This document shows, piece after piece, positions 24,333-32,239 of a stretch of DNA of 64,000 nt. A model generated the notes under the pieces. That model was not told the DNA's origin. It did no database searches and worked only from the letters and a program-made list of their open reading frames with translations. Source of the DNA: JAMXLJ01 sp036558745 (lineage in GTDB: Bacteria; Actinomycetota; Acidimicrobiia; IMCC26256; JAMXLJ01); assembly GCA_036558745.1 (NCBI GenBank), contig DATBEZ010000095.1, positions 1-64,000 of the forward strand. The letters are read 5' to 3'. A program made the position numbers and the translations under genes. Within the stretch, counting starts at the first letter, position 1. Every line of letters begins with the position of its first letter.

Positions 24333-24902
24333 GGTGCTGCGCGATGAAGCGGGTCTCGTCGTTCATGGACTCGGGTACGGCGAGCTCGGTCAGGTCGCAC
24401 GCGACGTCGAGGCTCGCTTCCACGTCCTCGGGCGTCATGCCGTCGAGGCCGGGGGTGTACCAGCCCCGGCTTGTCGCGACGACGACCCGCGCGACGTGCC
24501 CGCAACCAAACGAGAAGATCCGTCGGTGACCGTGCAGCGCCGGCTCGCGAGGTACGTCACGAGCGGTGCGACGTTGTCGACGGAGAGGTCCTCGAAGGCG
24601 GCGTTGCGCAACTGTCCCGCGTTGTTCACCCGGATGTCGACCGAGCCGAACGCGTCGACCGCGCGCGCCACGATCGCCGCGCCGCCCGCGGGCGTCGCGA
24701 CGGACCTCGTCTCCGCCACCGCGGTGCCGTTCCGGTCGACGATCTCCCGCGCCGTGCGCTCTGCCGCGTCGACGGCGACGTCGTTGCACACGACGGCCGC
24801 ACCGCGGGACGCGCGCTGCAGCGCGTAGCCGCGACCCAGCCCGTTGCCCGCACCGGTCACGATCGCGACCTGGCCGTCGAGCCGGATCCGGTCGTCGTTC
24901 AC
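24332..24902 (-). pseudogene. decayed short-chain dehydrogenase (internal deletion and frameshift)
   Basis: Remnant of an SDR whose GTG at 24902 overlaps the stop of the monooxygenase gene (GTGA). The N-terminal half is good: LDGQVAIVTGAGNGLGRGYA to VNNAGQLRNAAFEDLS. Sequence then jumps to the C-terminal VAPLVTYLAS; about 100 residues, including the catalytic Ser and YxxxK, are missing. Near 24522 the frame shifts by one base: the family tail (RIFSFGCGHVARVV, RGWYTP, LTELAVPESMNDE) continues in another frame and has lost its stop, running into the antisense of the SGNH gene. No functional enzyme is expected. Confidence 0.82.
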
Positions 24903-26395
24903 CGCCGGCGCGTCGTCTCCGACACGCGGCCGAGCACCTTCGTCATCGTCACGTACACCGCGTTGCCGTAGGGCCACTGGGTCACGACCTTGCCCGTCGG
25001 CGCCTTGAAGTAGTTGTTCGTCACGGCCCACGACGTGCCCTGCATGCGCGACTGGAGCCACCGGTCCCAGCCGGCGGCGAAGCTCGGCCTGACCTCCACG
25101 GCGGTGACCCGCTCGCGCATCATCCGCTGCACGACGCGCACCGCGTACGAAGCCTGGCCCTCGAGCATCGACACGATCTCGCCGCCGTTGGTCCCCGGCC
25201 CGTAGAGCATGAAGAAGTTCGGGAACTGCGGCACCGTGATGCCGAGGTACGCGCGTGGCTCACCGGCCCAGTGCTCCTGCAAGGTGCGGCCGTCGCGCCC
25301 CACCACGCGCAGCCGGGCGAGGTAGTTCGCGGGCTGGAACCCGGTCGCCATCACGATCACGTCGACCGGCCGCTCGACGCCCTCGCTGTCGACGATCCCG
25401 GTACGCGTGACCGAGGCGACGGCCCGCGGCACGAGCTCGACGTTGTCCTTCTTCAGCGCGGGGTAGAAGGTGCTCGCGAGCACCGGCCGCTTCCCCGGAT
25501 ACGGGTAGTTCGGAGTGACCGCCTCGCGGAGGTCCGGCCGGTCCTTGAACTGACGGTCGATGTAGCGCCGGCACACCTCCTCGCGCGCCGCGTTCGCCTT
25601 CGTCCCCGGCCGGTAGAGGGACCCCCGCCACAGGTTCCGTTCGAGCAGCCATCGCAAACGCCAACGCTCGCGCACGCGCGGCAACCACTTCGCGAGCTCG
25701 GCACGCTCCTCGTCGGTGAGGTCGCGTTCACCCTTCGGCAACAACCATCCCGGCTCGCGCTGGAACACGTAGAGCCGCGCCACGATCGGCTGGATCGCGG
25801 GGACGACCTGCGTCGACGACGAGCCGGTGCCCACGACCGCGACGACCTTGCCGGTGAGGTCGTGCTGGTGCTCCCAACGCGCGGTGTGGAACTTGGGACC
25901 CTCGAAGTCCGCCAACCCGGGCCAGTCGGGATAGCGCGGCACGTTCAAGAAGCCCACGCCGCTCACGACCACGTGGCACTCGTCGACGGTGCCGTCGGCA
26001 AGGCGGACGGCCCACACGTGGCGGTCGTCGTCCCACGTCGCCGACTCCACCGCGACGCCCAGGCGGAGATGGGGCCGCAGCCCGAACTCGTCGACGGTCT
26101 CCTCGAGGTACTTCTGCAGCTCGGCCTGACGCGCGTGCGTGCGAGTCCAGTCGTGCGGCTTGAACGAGAAGCAGTAGAGCGCCGAGCCGACGTCGACCTC
26201 CGCACCCGGGTACGTGTTGTCCCACCACGTCCCGCCGATCCCGAACGACGACTCGTAGATCGTGAACGTGTCGATCCCGGCCCGCTTCAGCTTGACGCCC
26301 GCCGCGATCCCACCGAACCCCGCGCCGACGACCACGACACGCGGCGTCCCCGTCGGACCGAACAGCTCCTCGCGCGTCGGGCGGGAGGCGCTCAC
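24899..26395 (-). CDS. FAD-dependent monooxygenase, Baeyer-Villiger type
   Basis: Flavoprotein monooxygenase of 498 residues from GTG at 26395, which overlaps the amidohydrolase stop by 4 bases. It has the first Rossmann motif GAGFGGIAAG (FAD, about 25-34), IGGTWWDNTYPGAEVD typical of Baeyer-Villiger monooxygenases, the fingerprint FEGPKFHTARWEH (FxGxxxHxxxW with Glu at the last position), and the second Rossmann motif GTGSSSTQ for NADPH. It would convert a ketone to an ester or lactone, a step also used in ring cleavage of steroids and terpenoids. Neighbours are amidohydrolases, a VOC protein and SDRs on the same strand. Confidence 0.92.
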   Translation of the reverse strand: MSASRPTREELFGPTGTPRVVVVGAGFGGIAAGVKLKRAGIDTFTIYESSFGIGGTWWDNTYPGAEVDVGSALYCFSFKPHDWTRTHARQAELQKYLEETVDEFGLRPHLRLGVAVESATWDDDRHVWAVRLADGTVDECHVVVSGVGFLNVPRYPDWPGLADFEGPKFHTARWEHQHDLTGKVVAVVGTGSSSTQVVPAIQPIVARLYVFQREPGWLLPKGERDLTDEERAELAKWLPRVRERWRLRWLLERNLWRGSLYRPGTKANAAREEVCRRYIDRQFKDRPDLREAVTPNYPYPGKRPVLASTFYPALKKDNVELVPRAVASVTRTGIVDSEGVERPVDVIVMATGFQPANYLARLRVVGRDGRTLQEHWAGEPRAYLGITVPQFPNFFMLYGPGTNGGEIVSMLEGQASYAVRVVQRMMRERVTAVEVRPSFAAGWDRWLQSRMQGTSWAVTNNYFKAPTGKVVTQWPYGNAVYVTMTKVLGRVSETTRRR

Positions 26396-27582
26396 GGCGA
26401 CACGACCTCGGGGAGCGGGTGTCGGTACAGCGCGGCGGCGTTCTCGCAGCACATGGCGCGCAGCTCGCGTGCGGGCACGTGACCCCACGCCTTCTCGACG
26501 ACGAGCTGGGTGTCGGGCCACGTGCTGTCGCCGTGCGGGTAGTCGACCTCGACCATGATGTTCTCGACGCCGATGCGATGCCGGGTATCGATCGTCGAGT
26601 GGTCCTCGAGCGTGCAGAACCAGAAATTGCGTTTCAGCACGTCGGACGGCCGCTCGTCCCATCCCTGGCCGTAGCTCGAACGGTCGACGATGTAGTCGAG
26701 CCGGTCGAGCAGCATCGCGACCCAGCCGATCCCGCCCTCGCTCAGCGCGATCTTCAGGTTCGGGTGCTTCACCGGATAGCCGGACCACAGCCACTCGGCG
26801 CACGCGGCCAACGAGAGCTGCCCGAAGAGCGTCGACGCGAGCTGGGCCGACGGCGCGCCCGGCGGATACGGATGCACACCGGAGCTGCCGACGTGCAACG
26901 AGATGACGGTGTCGGTGTCGGCGCACGCCTCGAGGATCGGGTCCCAGTGCTCTCGCTCCCACAGCGACGGGAGGCCGATCGCGTGGGGCCGTTCCGGCAG
27001 TGTCACCGACGTGAACCCGCGCTCCGCGTTCCGTCGGATCTCGGCGATCGCCTGTGCCGGATCGGCGAGGTAGGTGATGCCGAGCGGCACGATGCGCGCC
27101 GGATGCCGCGTGTACCACTCGTCGTACAGCCAGTCGTTCCAGGCGCGCACGCACGCGAGCCCGAGCTCCCGGTCGGCAACCCCGGAGAACACGCTGCCGC
27201 AGAATCCGGTGATCTGCGACGGGAAGTTCACGGATGCCCACACCCCGTTGACGTCCATGTCGCGCACGCGCGCGTCGACGTCGTAGCAACCGGGACGCAT
27301 CTGCTCGAAGCGAAACGGCTCGAGCTTCACGGTCTCGGGCCGGCGACCCGCCACCGCGTTCATCCCGACCTGGCTGTAGCGCCGGCCCTCGAACTCCCAG
27401 ACCTGGTGGCCCTTCGACGTCTCGACGATACGCGGCGCACGCGCCTGGAGCGCCGCGGGGAGCCGGCCCTCGAACGTGTGCGGCGGCTCGACGACGTGGT
27501 CGTCGACCGAGATGACCGTGTACTTCACCTCCCGGCGCGCAGGCTCCGGGAGGAACAGGTCGGCGGGAAGCTCAGCGGGCAT
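26392..27582 (-). CDS. amidohydrolase family protein (amidohydrolase_2 / ACMSD-like)
   Basis: Metal-dependent hydrolase or decarboxylase of the PF04909 type, 396 residues. The early motif is SVDDHVVEPP (Asp-His in place of HxH, frequent in this group), a His in SLHVGSSG, and the terminal metal aspartate region VEVDYPHGDSTWP. Members include decarboxylases acting on aromatic or unsaturated acids and hydrolases of C-C bonds. It overlaps the VOC gene by 11 bases upstream and the monooxygenase by 4 downstream, so all are co-translated. A second amidohydrolase in the same operon (27966-29078) is distantly related. The substrate is unknown. Confidence 0.88.
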   Translation of the reverse strand: MPAELPADLFLPEPARREVKYTVISVDDHVVEPPHTFEGRLPAALQARAPRIVETSKGHQVWEFEGRRYSQVGMNAVAGRRPETVKLEPFRFEQMRPGCYDVDARVRDMDVNGVWASVNFPSQITGFCGSVFSGVADRELGLACVRAWNDWLYDEWYTRHPARIVPLGITYLADPAQAIAEIRRNAERGFTSVTLPERPHAIGLPSLWEREHWDPILEACADTDTVISLHVGSSGVHPYPPGAPSAQLASTLFGQLSLAACAEWLWSGYPVKHPNLKIALSEGGIGWVAMLLDRLDYIVDRSSYGQGWDERPSDVLKRNFWFCTLEDHSTIDTRHRIGVENIMVEVDYPHGDSTWPDTQLVVEKAWGHVPARELRAMCCENAAALYRHPLPEVVSP

Positions 27583-27976
27583 CGTCGTAGATCATGAATT
27601 CGAGCAGATTGCCGTCGGGGTCGCGGGTGTACACGCTCGTGGCGTCGGCCCGGCGACCACCCTGCCGCGCGACCGGGCCCTCCTCGATCTGCGCGCCCAC
27701 GTCACGCAGCAGCGCGTGTAGCGCGTCCGCGGCGCCGTCCCACACGAAGCAGAGATCGCCACAGGGCGGCCTCGCCTTCGGCGCCCGTAAGGTGAAGCCT
27801 TCCCGCGGCCAGAGCTCCGGGCGATGCAGGTTGATCATCTGGTCGCCGACGTACACCGACACGATGCTGCGCTGCTCGGCGATGTCACAGCCAAGCCCCC
27901 GGTAGAACGCGACCATCGCCTCTGTGTGCTGCATCGGGAGCGAGACGTGATCGAAACCGCGCAGCTCAGGACGCAT
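27572..27976 (-). CDS. VOC-superfamily (glyoxalase/dioxygenase) protein
   Basis: Small protein of 134 residues made of two beta-alpha-beta-beta-beta modules of the vicinal oxygen chelate fold. A metal-ligand His lies in GFDHVSLPM near the N-terminus, another in NLHRPE, and the C-terminal Glu is in DPDGNLLEFMIY. It may be a lyase, isomerase or extradiol-type dioxygenase. It overlaps both neighbours in the operon (11 bases each side), suggesting tight coupling with the two amidohydrolases. Confidence 0.88.
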   Translation of the reverse strand: MRPELRGFDHVSLPMQHTEAMVAFYRGLGCDIAEQRSIVSVYVGDQMINLHRPELWPREGFTLRAPKARPPCGDLCFVWDGAADALHALLRDVGAQIEEGPVARQGGRRADATSVYTRDPDGNLLEFMIYDDAR

Positions 27977-29078
27977 CGGCGAAGCCGTACAGGCGCGCGC
28001 AGTTCGTCGCGGTGATCTTGCGGAGATCCTCGGGCGGCAACGCGCCGAGGGTCTCGTCGATCGCGTGACGGGAGTTCGGAAACGTGCTGTCGGTGTGCGG
28101 GTAGTCCGAGGCCCACATGCACGAGTCCGCGCCGAGGAGCGGGATGAGCTCGACCGCGAGCGGCTCCTCCTCGAAGGTCGCGATCACCTGACGCCGGAAC
28201 AGCTCACTCGGCGCGACGGCGGGCGCGTAGTCGAGCTTGTCTCGGAGCGCGCGCCACTCAGCGTCGAGGCGGGCGAGGAACCAGGGCAGCCATCCGACGC
28301 CCGACTCGGCGAGCACCAGCTTCAGGCCGGGGTGCCGCTCGAGCGCGCCGCCGAAGATCATGATCGCGAGCGGCTCGTCGAGCTGGAGCGGCAACACGCT
28401 CGCGTACGCGGCCGACTGCCACTTCCCCACCTGGTAGCTCAGCTTCGACGACGTGCCGCCCTTGATGTGGAAGCTGATCGGCACGCCCGTCTGCTCGGCC
28501 GCGCCCCAGAGCCGGTCCCACGCCGGGTCGCCGAGATCGACGTCGAACGCACCGATGATGGCGCCGCGGTGCCCGAGCGCGGCGCAGCGTTCGAGCTCGG
28601 CCGCAGCGGCCTCGGGCGAGTGGCCGGGCAGGAACGCGAGCACGCACAACCGGCCGGGATCGACCGCGTTGAACTCCTCGACCGCCCAGTCGTTCCATGC
28701 CGCGAAGCACGCGTCCTGCAGCGCCGGGTCGGCGATGGGGAAGCCGAGCGACAGCGGGCCGTAGATCACCGAGGCCGCGAGACCGTCGCGATCCATGTCG
28801 TCGAGACGCAACTTCGCGGTACCGGCGCGGTAGCCGTCGTCGTCGATGCCGGCACGCCCGATCGCGCTGAAGCGCTTCACGAACTCCTTGTTGGGCGGCA
28901 TCCCGCTGCGGCCCATGACCCGGTCCTCGCAGATCCAGAACGAGCCCTTCTCGCGCGTGACGACGTGCGGCGCGCGCTCCGCGTCGGCCTTCGCGACGCG
29001 CGACCGCCACAGATCCGGCGGTACCGCGGACAGGTCCAGATGGTCGTCGCACGAGTAGACGGTGTGGACGGGCGGCAT
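27966..29078 (-). CDS. amidohydrolase family protein (amidohydrolase_2)
   Basis: PF04909-type enzyme of 370 residues, second gene of the minus-strand operon (12 bases after the SDR). It starts TVYSCDDHLDL (CDDH in place of HxH), with a His in ISFHIKGG and the terminal metal region WASDYPHTDSTFPNS. It is similar in plan to the amidohydrolase at 26392-27582, but the sequences are clearly different, so the two probably act on different intermediates. Decarboxylation or C-C hydrolysis is likely; no membrane segment or signal peptide. Confidence 0.88.
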   Translation of the reverse strand: MPPVHTVYSCDDHLDLSAVPPDLWRSRVAKADAERAPHVVTREKGSFWICEDRVMGRSGMPPNKEFVKRFSAIGRAGIDDDGYRAGTAKLRLDDMDRDGLAASVIYGPLSLGFPIADPALQDACFAAWNDWAVEEFNAVDPGRLCVLAFLPGHSPEAAAAELERCAALGHRGAIIGAFDVDLGDPAWDRLWGAAEQTGVPISFHIKGGTSSKLSYQVGKWQSAAYASVLPLQLDEPLAIMIFGGALERHPGLKLVLAESGVGWLPWFLARLDAEWRALRDKLDYAPAVAPSELFRRQVIATFEEEPLAVELIPLLGADSCMWASDYPHTDSTFPNSRHAIDETLGALPPEDLRKITATNCARLYGFADAS

Positions 29079-29090
29079 CGTGTCCCCCTG

Positions 29091-29906
29091 TTACGTGCTC
29101 GACGTGCTCGACGTGCTCGACGTGCTCGAGGAGCCGGCGCGCAGGTCCTTGACCGACCGGGGCGGCGCGCCGGCGGTCGTGCCGCCGTCGACGGGCAACA
29201 CGATCCCCGTGACCTGCGCGGCCCGGTCACTCGCCAGGTACAGCATCGCGTTGCCGACGTCGCGCGGCGAGCCCACCCGCTGGAGCGGCTGCATGGCCCG
29301 CACGATCGCGGCCTGGTCGAGATCGGCGTTGATGCCGGTCGGGATGTGCGCCGGCGCCACGCAATTCACCCGGATGTCGTGACGCGCGAGCTCGATCGCG
29401 ATCGAGCGCGTGAAGTGGACGACGGCGGCTTTGGACGCGCGGTACGCGATCACGCCCGCGCCCGCGTTGATCCCACCGATCGACGTGGTGTTGAGGATCA
29501 CGCCACCACCGTTGGCCTTCATGTGCCGGGCCGCGCGCTGGCTGCCGACCATCACGCCCAGCACGTTCACCGCCATGACCCGGTCGAAGTCGGCGAAGTC
29601 GTCGTCGAGGAAGCGGCTGAACGACCCGCCGATGCCCGCGTTGTTGACCATCACGTGGAGCCCGCCGAAACGCTCGACCGCGAAGTCGACGGCGGCCTGG
29701 ATCTGGTCCGGCTCGCCCACGTCGGTCTGCTTGAACGCGACCGACGGCCCGAGCTCCTTCGCCAGCGCCTCACCGCCGGCCGGGTCCACGTCGGCGACCA
29801 CGACGTGCGCGCCCTCTTCGGCGAAGACCTCGACGGTCCCGCGACCGAGGCCGCCCGCACCGCCCGTGACGATCGCGACCTTCCCCGCGAGCTCTCGACC
29901 CGTCAT
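29091..29906 (-). CDS. short-chain dehydrogenase/reductase
   Basis: SDR of 271 residues, first gene of the minus-strand operon. Nucleotide loop TGGAGGLG (about 14-21), NNAGIGG, and the catalytic YRASK. After the usual LPVDGG the protein has an unusual tail ending in Ser-Ser-Thr repeats, made by a 9-base tandem repeat at 29094-29129. It starts 62 bases from a TAACACTCGTGTCA operator-like box in the divergent region shared with the P450 at 30102. It probably oxidises a hydroxyl group for the ring-cleaving enzymes downstream. Confidence 0.9.
   Translation of the reverse strand: MTGRELAGKVAIVTGGAGGLGRGTVEVFAEEGAHVVVADVDPAGGEALAKELGPSVAFKQTDVGEPDQIQAAVDFAVERFGGLHVMVNNAGIGGSFSRFLDDDFADFDRVMAVNVLGVMVGSQRAARHMKANGGGVILNTTSIGGINAGAGVIAYRASKAAVVHFTRSIAIELARHDIRVNCVAPAHIPTGINADLDQAAIVRAMQPLQRVGSPRDVGNAMLYLASDRAAQVTGIVLPVDGGTTAGAPPRSVKDLRAGSSSTSSTSSTSST
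29094..29129. repeat. 9-bp tandem repeat, four copies
   Basis: Four perfect copies of CGTGCTCGA at the 3' end of the SDR gene. On the minus strand they encode the Ser/Thr tail. The number of copies probably varies by slippage; the frame is preserved because the unit is three codons. Confidence 0.9.
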
Positions 29907-29967
29907 GCGCCCCCGATCCCGCCGGCCCGCCCCTCAGCAGCCAAGGAGACACCAGCAGCCGAGGAGA

Positions 29968-29981
29968 TAACACTCGTGTCA
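29968..29981. promoter_or_regulatory. palindromic operator-like box TAACACTCGTGTCA
   Basis: A near-perfect dyad (TRACAC-NN-GTGTYA) 62 bases before the SDR start on the minus strand. The same box with one change lies at 37593-37606 in the other divergent region, and in both cases a second box TAACGGTAGTGTCA follows exactly 77 bases later. It is a likely operator for a TetR-family regulator, possibly the double-TetR protein at 37760. Confidence 0.65.
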
Positions 29982-30027
29982 CCGCACGCTAGCACCGGCC
30001 TAGCCCGGGCGCTTCCCGGGGGCCCCG

Positions 30028-30058
30028 GGCACGAGGACTCGAACTAACGGTAGTGTCA
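30028..30058 (+). promoter_or_regulatory. promoter of the P450-SDR-P450 operon with built-in operator box
   Basis: GGCACG (30028-30033) and TAGTGT (30051-30056) are separated by 17 bases and could be -35 and -10 elements. TAACGGTAGTGTCA (30045-30058) overlaps the -10. The same GGCACG, the same GAC two bases later and the same 14-mer recur with identical spacing at 37653-37683 in front of the double-TetR gene. The start codon is 44 bases downstream. Confidence 0.6.
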
Positions 30059-30101
30059 TCACCGGAGACGCCGCCCGCCCGTACCGACACCGGGAGCAGC
30101 T

Positions 30102-31394
30102 GTGAGCAATCTCACCGAGAGCCGCGACTTCGACGAGCGCGCGTTCGACGACACCGATTTCTTCCGCGCCAGGCCGCTCTACCAGAACCCGTACCCGTAC
30201 TACGAGTACCTGCGCGGGCACGGTCCGGTGTGGCGCGAGCCGCACCGGGGCGTGGTGATGATCACCGGCTACGACGAGGCGGTCGCGGTGCTCACCGACA
30301 CGGCCTCGTTCTCCAACTGCAACACGGTCAGCGGCCCGTTCGCGAGCTTCCCGGTCCCGCTCGAGGGCGACGACATCAGCGCCGTCATCGAGGAGTACCG
30401 CGACACGCTGCCGTTCAGCGACCAGCTGCCGACGTTCGACCCGCCGAAGCACACCGCACACCGTGCGTTGCTCATGCGTCTGATCACGCCGAAGCGACTC
30501 AAGGAGAACGAGTCGTTCATGTGGCGGCTGGCCGACCGCCAGATCGACGAATTCCTCGCCCGCGGGAGCTGCGAGTTCGTCCACGAGTACGCGAACCCCT
30601 TCACGCTGCTCGTCATCGCGGACCTGCTCGGCGTGCCCGAGGAGGATCACGAGACGTTCCGGGAGGAGCTCCAGGGCGAGAAGCGGCCCGTCAACGGCCC
30701 CATGATGCACAAGCCGTTGGAGTTCCTCTACGACCGCTTCACGAAGTTCATCGAGGACCGCCGGCGCGAGCCGCGTCTCGACGTCATGACCCAGCTCGCG
30801 ACGGCGACGTTCCCCGACGGGTCGCTGCCCGACGTGCACGACGTCATGCTCATCGCGTCCAACCTGTTCGCCGCGGGCCAGGAGACGACCGCGCGCATGC
30901 TCGGCACCGCGCTCCGCCTGATCGGCGAGAACCCGGAGCTGCAGCAGAGGCTGCGCGACCAGCGGGACCGGATCCCCGCGTTCGTCGAGGAATGCGTCCG
31001 GCTCGAGAGCCCGATCCAGGGCAACTTCCGCCTCGCGCGTGTCCCGACGACGGTCGGCGGTATCGACCTGCCCGCAGGCACGACGGTCATGGTGCTGAAC
31101 GGCGCCGCGAACCGGGACCCGCGCCAGTTCGACGACCCGGCCGACGTCCGCCTCGACCGCCCGAACGGTCGCCAGCACGTCGGCTTCGGTTTCGGTATCC
31201 ACGCGTGCGCGGGCGCGCCGCTCGCGCGCGCCGAGGGTCGGGTGAGCCTGGAGCGCCTGCTCGACCGGATGTCCGACATCAGGGTCTCCGAGACCGAGCA
31301 CGGCCCGCCGGGCGACCGTCACTACTTCTACACACCCATCTACATGTTGCGCGGTCTCGAGCAGCTTCACCTCGAGTTCACGCCGGTCGCATGA
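30102..31394 (+). CDS. cytochrome P450
   Basis: Class I P450 of 430 residues, GTG at 30102. I-helix FAAGQETTARM, K-helix ExxR in EECVRLE, heme loop FGFGIHACAGAPLARAE with Cys369. It is a close paralogue of the P450 at 49118-50383; the block HTAHRALLMRLITPKRLKEN is identical in both. It heads a plus-strand operon whose promoter carries the shared operator box. Electrons must come from a ferredoxin encoded elsewhere. A bulky lipid, steroid or terpenoid is a plausible substrate (inference from neighbours). Confidence 0.94.
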   Translation: MSNLTESRDFDERAFDDTDFFRARPLYQNPYPYYEYLRGHGPVWREPHRGVVMITGYDEAVAVLTDTASFSNCNTVSGPFASFPVPLEGDDISAVIEEYRDTLPFSDQLPTFDPPKHTAHRALLMRLITPKRLKENESFMWRLADRQIDEFLARGSCEFVHEYANPFTLLVIADLLGVPEEDHETFREELQGEKRPVNGPMMHKPLEFLYDRFTKFIEDRRREPRLDVMTQLATATFPDGSLPDVHDVMLIASNLFAAGQETTARMLGTALRLIGENPELQQRLRDQRDRIPAFVEECVRLESPIQGNFRLARVPTTVGGIDLPAGTTVMVLNGAANRDPRQFDDPADVRLDRPNGRQHVGFGFGIHACAGAPLARAEGRVSLERLLDRMSDIRVSETEHGPPGDRHYFYTPIYMLRGLEQLHLEFTPVA

Positions 31395-31410
31395 CACGGA
31401 GGCATCGCAG

Positions 31411-32235
31411 ATGACCCATCCCTTCACCTATCGCGCGCGTCGTGTGGTGGTGACCGGCGGCGCGCGCGGCGTCGGCGCCGCGCTGCTCGAGGTTCTGGCG
31501 GAGCTCGACGTCGCGCACGTCACCGTGCTCGACCTCGGCGCTCCGAGCGGTCCGCACGACGCGTTCATCGCGACGGACCTCTGCGACGAGAAAGCGGTGC
31601 GCGACGCGGTGAAGCACATCGACGGTCCCGTCCACGCCTTGTTCAACAACGCCGGCGTCGCCGACACCCAGCCTCCGCACACCGTCATGTCGGTGAACTA
31701 CCTCGCGCTCCGCACCCTGTCCGAGGAGCTGCTCGGGCGCATGCCCGAGGGAGGCGCGATCGTCAACACCGCGTCGCTCGCGGGCAACCTCTGGCGCAAG
31801 CGGCTGGAGCCGATCAACGCGCTGCTCGACCTCGACCTGGCCGATGGCTGGGGCCCGTCGTTGAAGTGGTTCGACGCCAACGCGGACGCGCTGGAGCAGG
31901 GCCCGTACAACTTTTCGAAGGAAGTGGTGGAGGTCTACACGCTGCGCTCGTCCCGGGGCACGATGCGTCGGGGCGTGCGCACCAACACTGTCTGCCCCGG
32001 GCCGATCGACACGCCGCTCCTCCCCGACTTCCGCAAGACCACGAGCGACAGGATCGTCGACTGGAACATCAGGGAGATGAACGGACGCGCCGTCGCGCCC
32101 CGCGAGGTGGCGTCGACGCTCGCGTTCTTCGGTTCGGAGGCGGCCGGCTACATCAACGGCGTCAACCTCGACATCGACGGCGGTTTCAGCGCCGCGCTGC
32201 TCACGAAGCAGGTCGACTTCAGCGGGCGCGCGTGA
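31411..32235 (+). CDS. short-chain dehydrogenase, 3-alpha-hydroxysteroid-dehydrogenase-like
   Basis: SDR of 274 residues, 16 bases after the P450. Nucleotide loop TGGARGVG (about 16-23), NNAGVAD, and YNFSK as the catalytic pair, placed after a longer insertion than usual (about residues 125-165). The short Rossmann half followed by this insertion resembles the 3-alpha-hydroxysteroid dehydrogenase branch. The C-terminal VNLDIDGGFSAAL is standard. It lies between two P450s in one operon and could oxidise the alcohol that one of them makes. Confidence 0.88.
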   Translation: MTHPFTYRARRVVVTGGARGVGAALLEVLAELDVAHVTVLDLGAPSGPHDAFIATDLCDEKAVRDAVKHIDGPVHALFNNAGVADTQPPHTVMSVNYLALRTLSEELLGRMPEGGAIVNTASLAGNLWRKRLEPINALLDLDLADGWGPSLKWFDANADALEQGPYNFSKEVVEVYTLRSSRGTMRRGVRTNTVCPGPIDTPLLPDFRKTTSDRIVDWNIREMNGRAVAPREVASTLAFFGSEAAGYINGVNLDIDGGFSAALLTKQVDFSGRA

Positions 32236-32239
32236 CGCC

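Noticed and set aside
24566..26482. 638-codon plus-strand frame opposite the monooxygenase
   Set aside because: Begins with an arginine-rich low-complexity run and shows no domain; the monooxygenase on the other strand has full FAD and NADPH motifs.
29094..29129. 9-bp repeat considered as an iteron set or regulatory site
   Set aside because: It is in frame inside the SDR gene and simply encodes a Ser/Thr tail; slippage is sufficient explanation.
28065..30047. 660-codon open frame on the plus strand opposite an amidohydrolase and an SDR
   Set aside because: Compositionally biased translation (Arg, Asp, Val, Glu) typical of shadows; both minus-strand genes have intact catalytic motifs.
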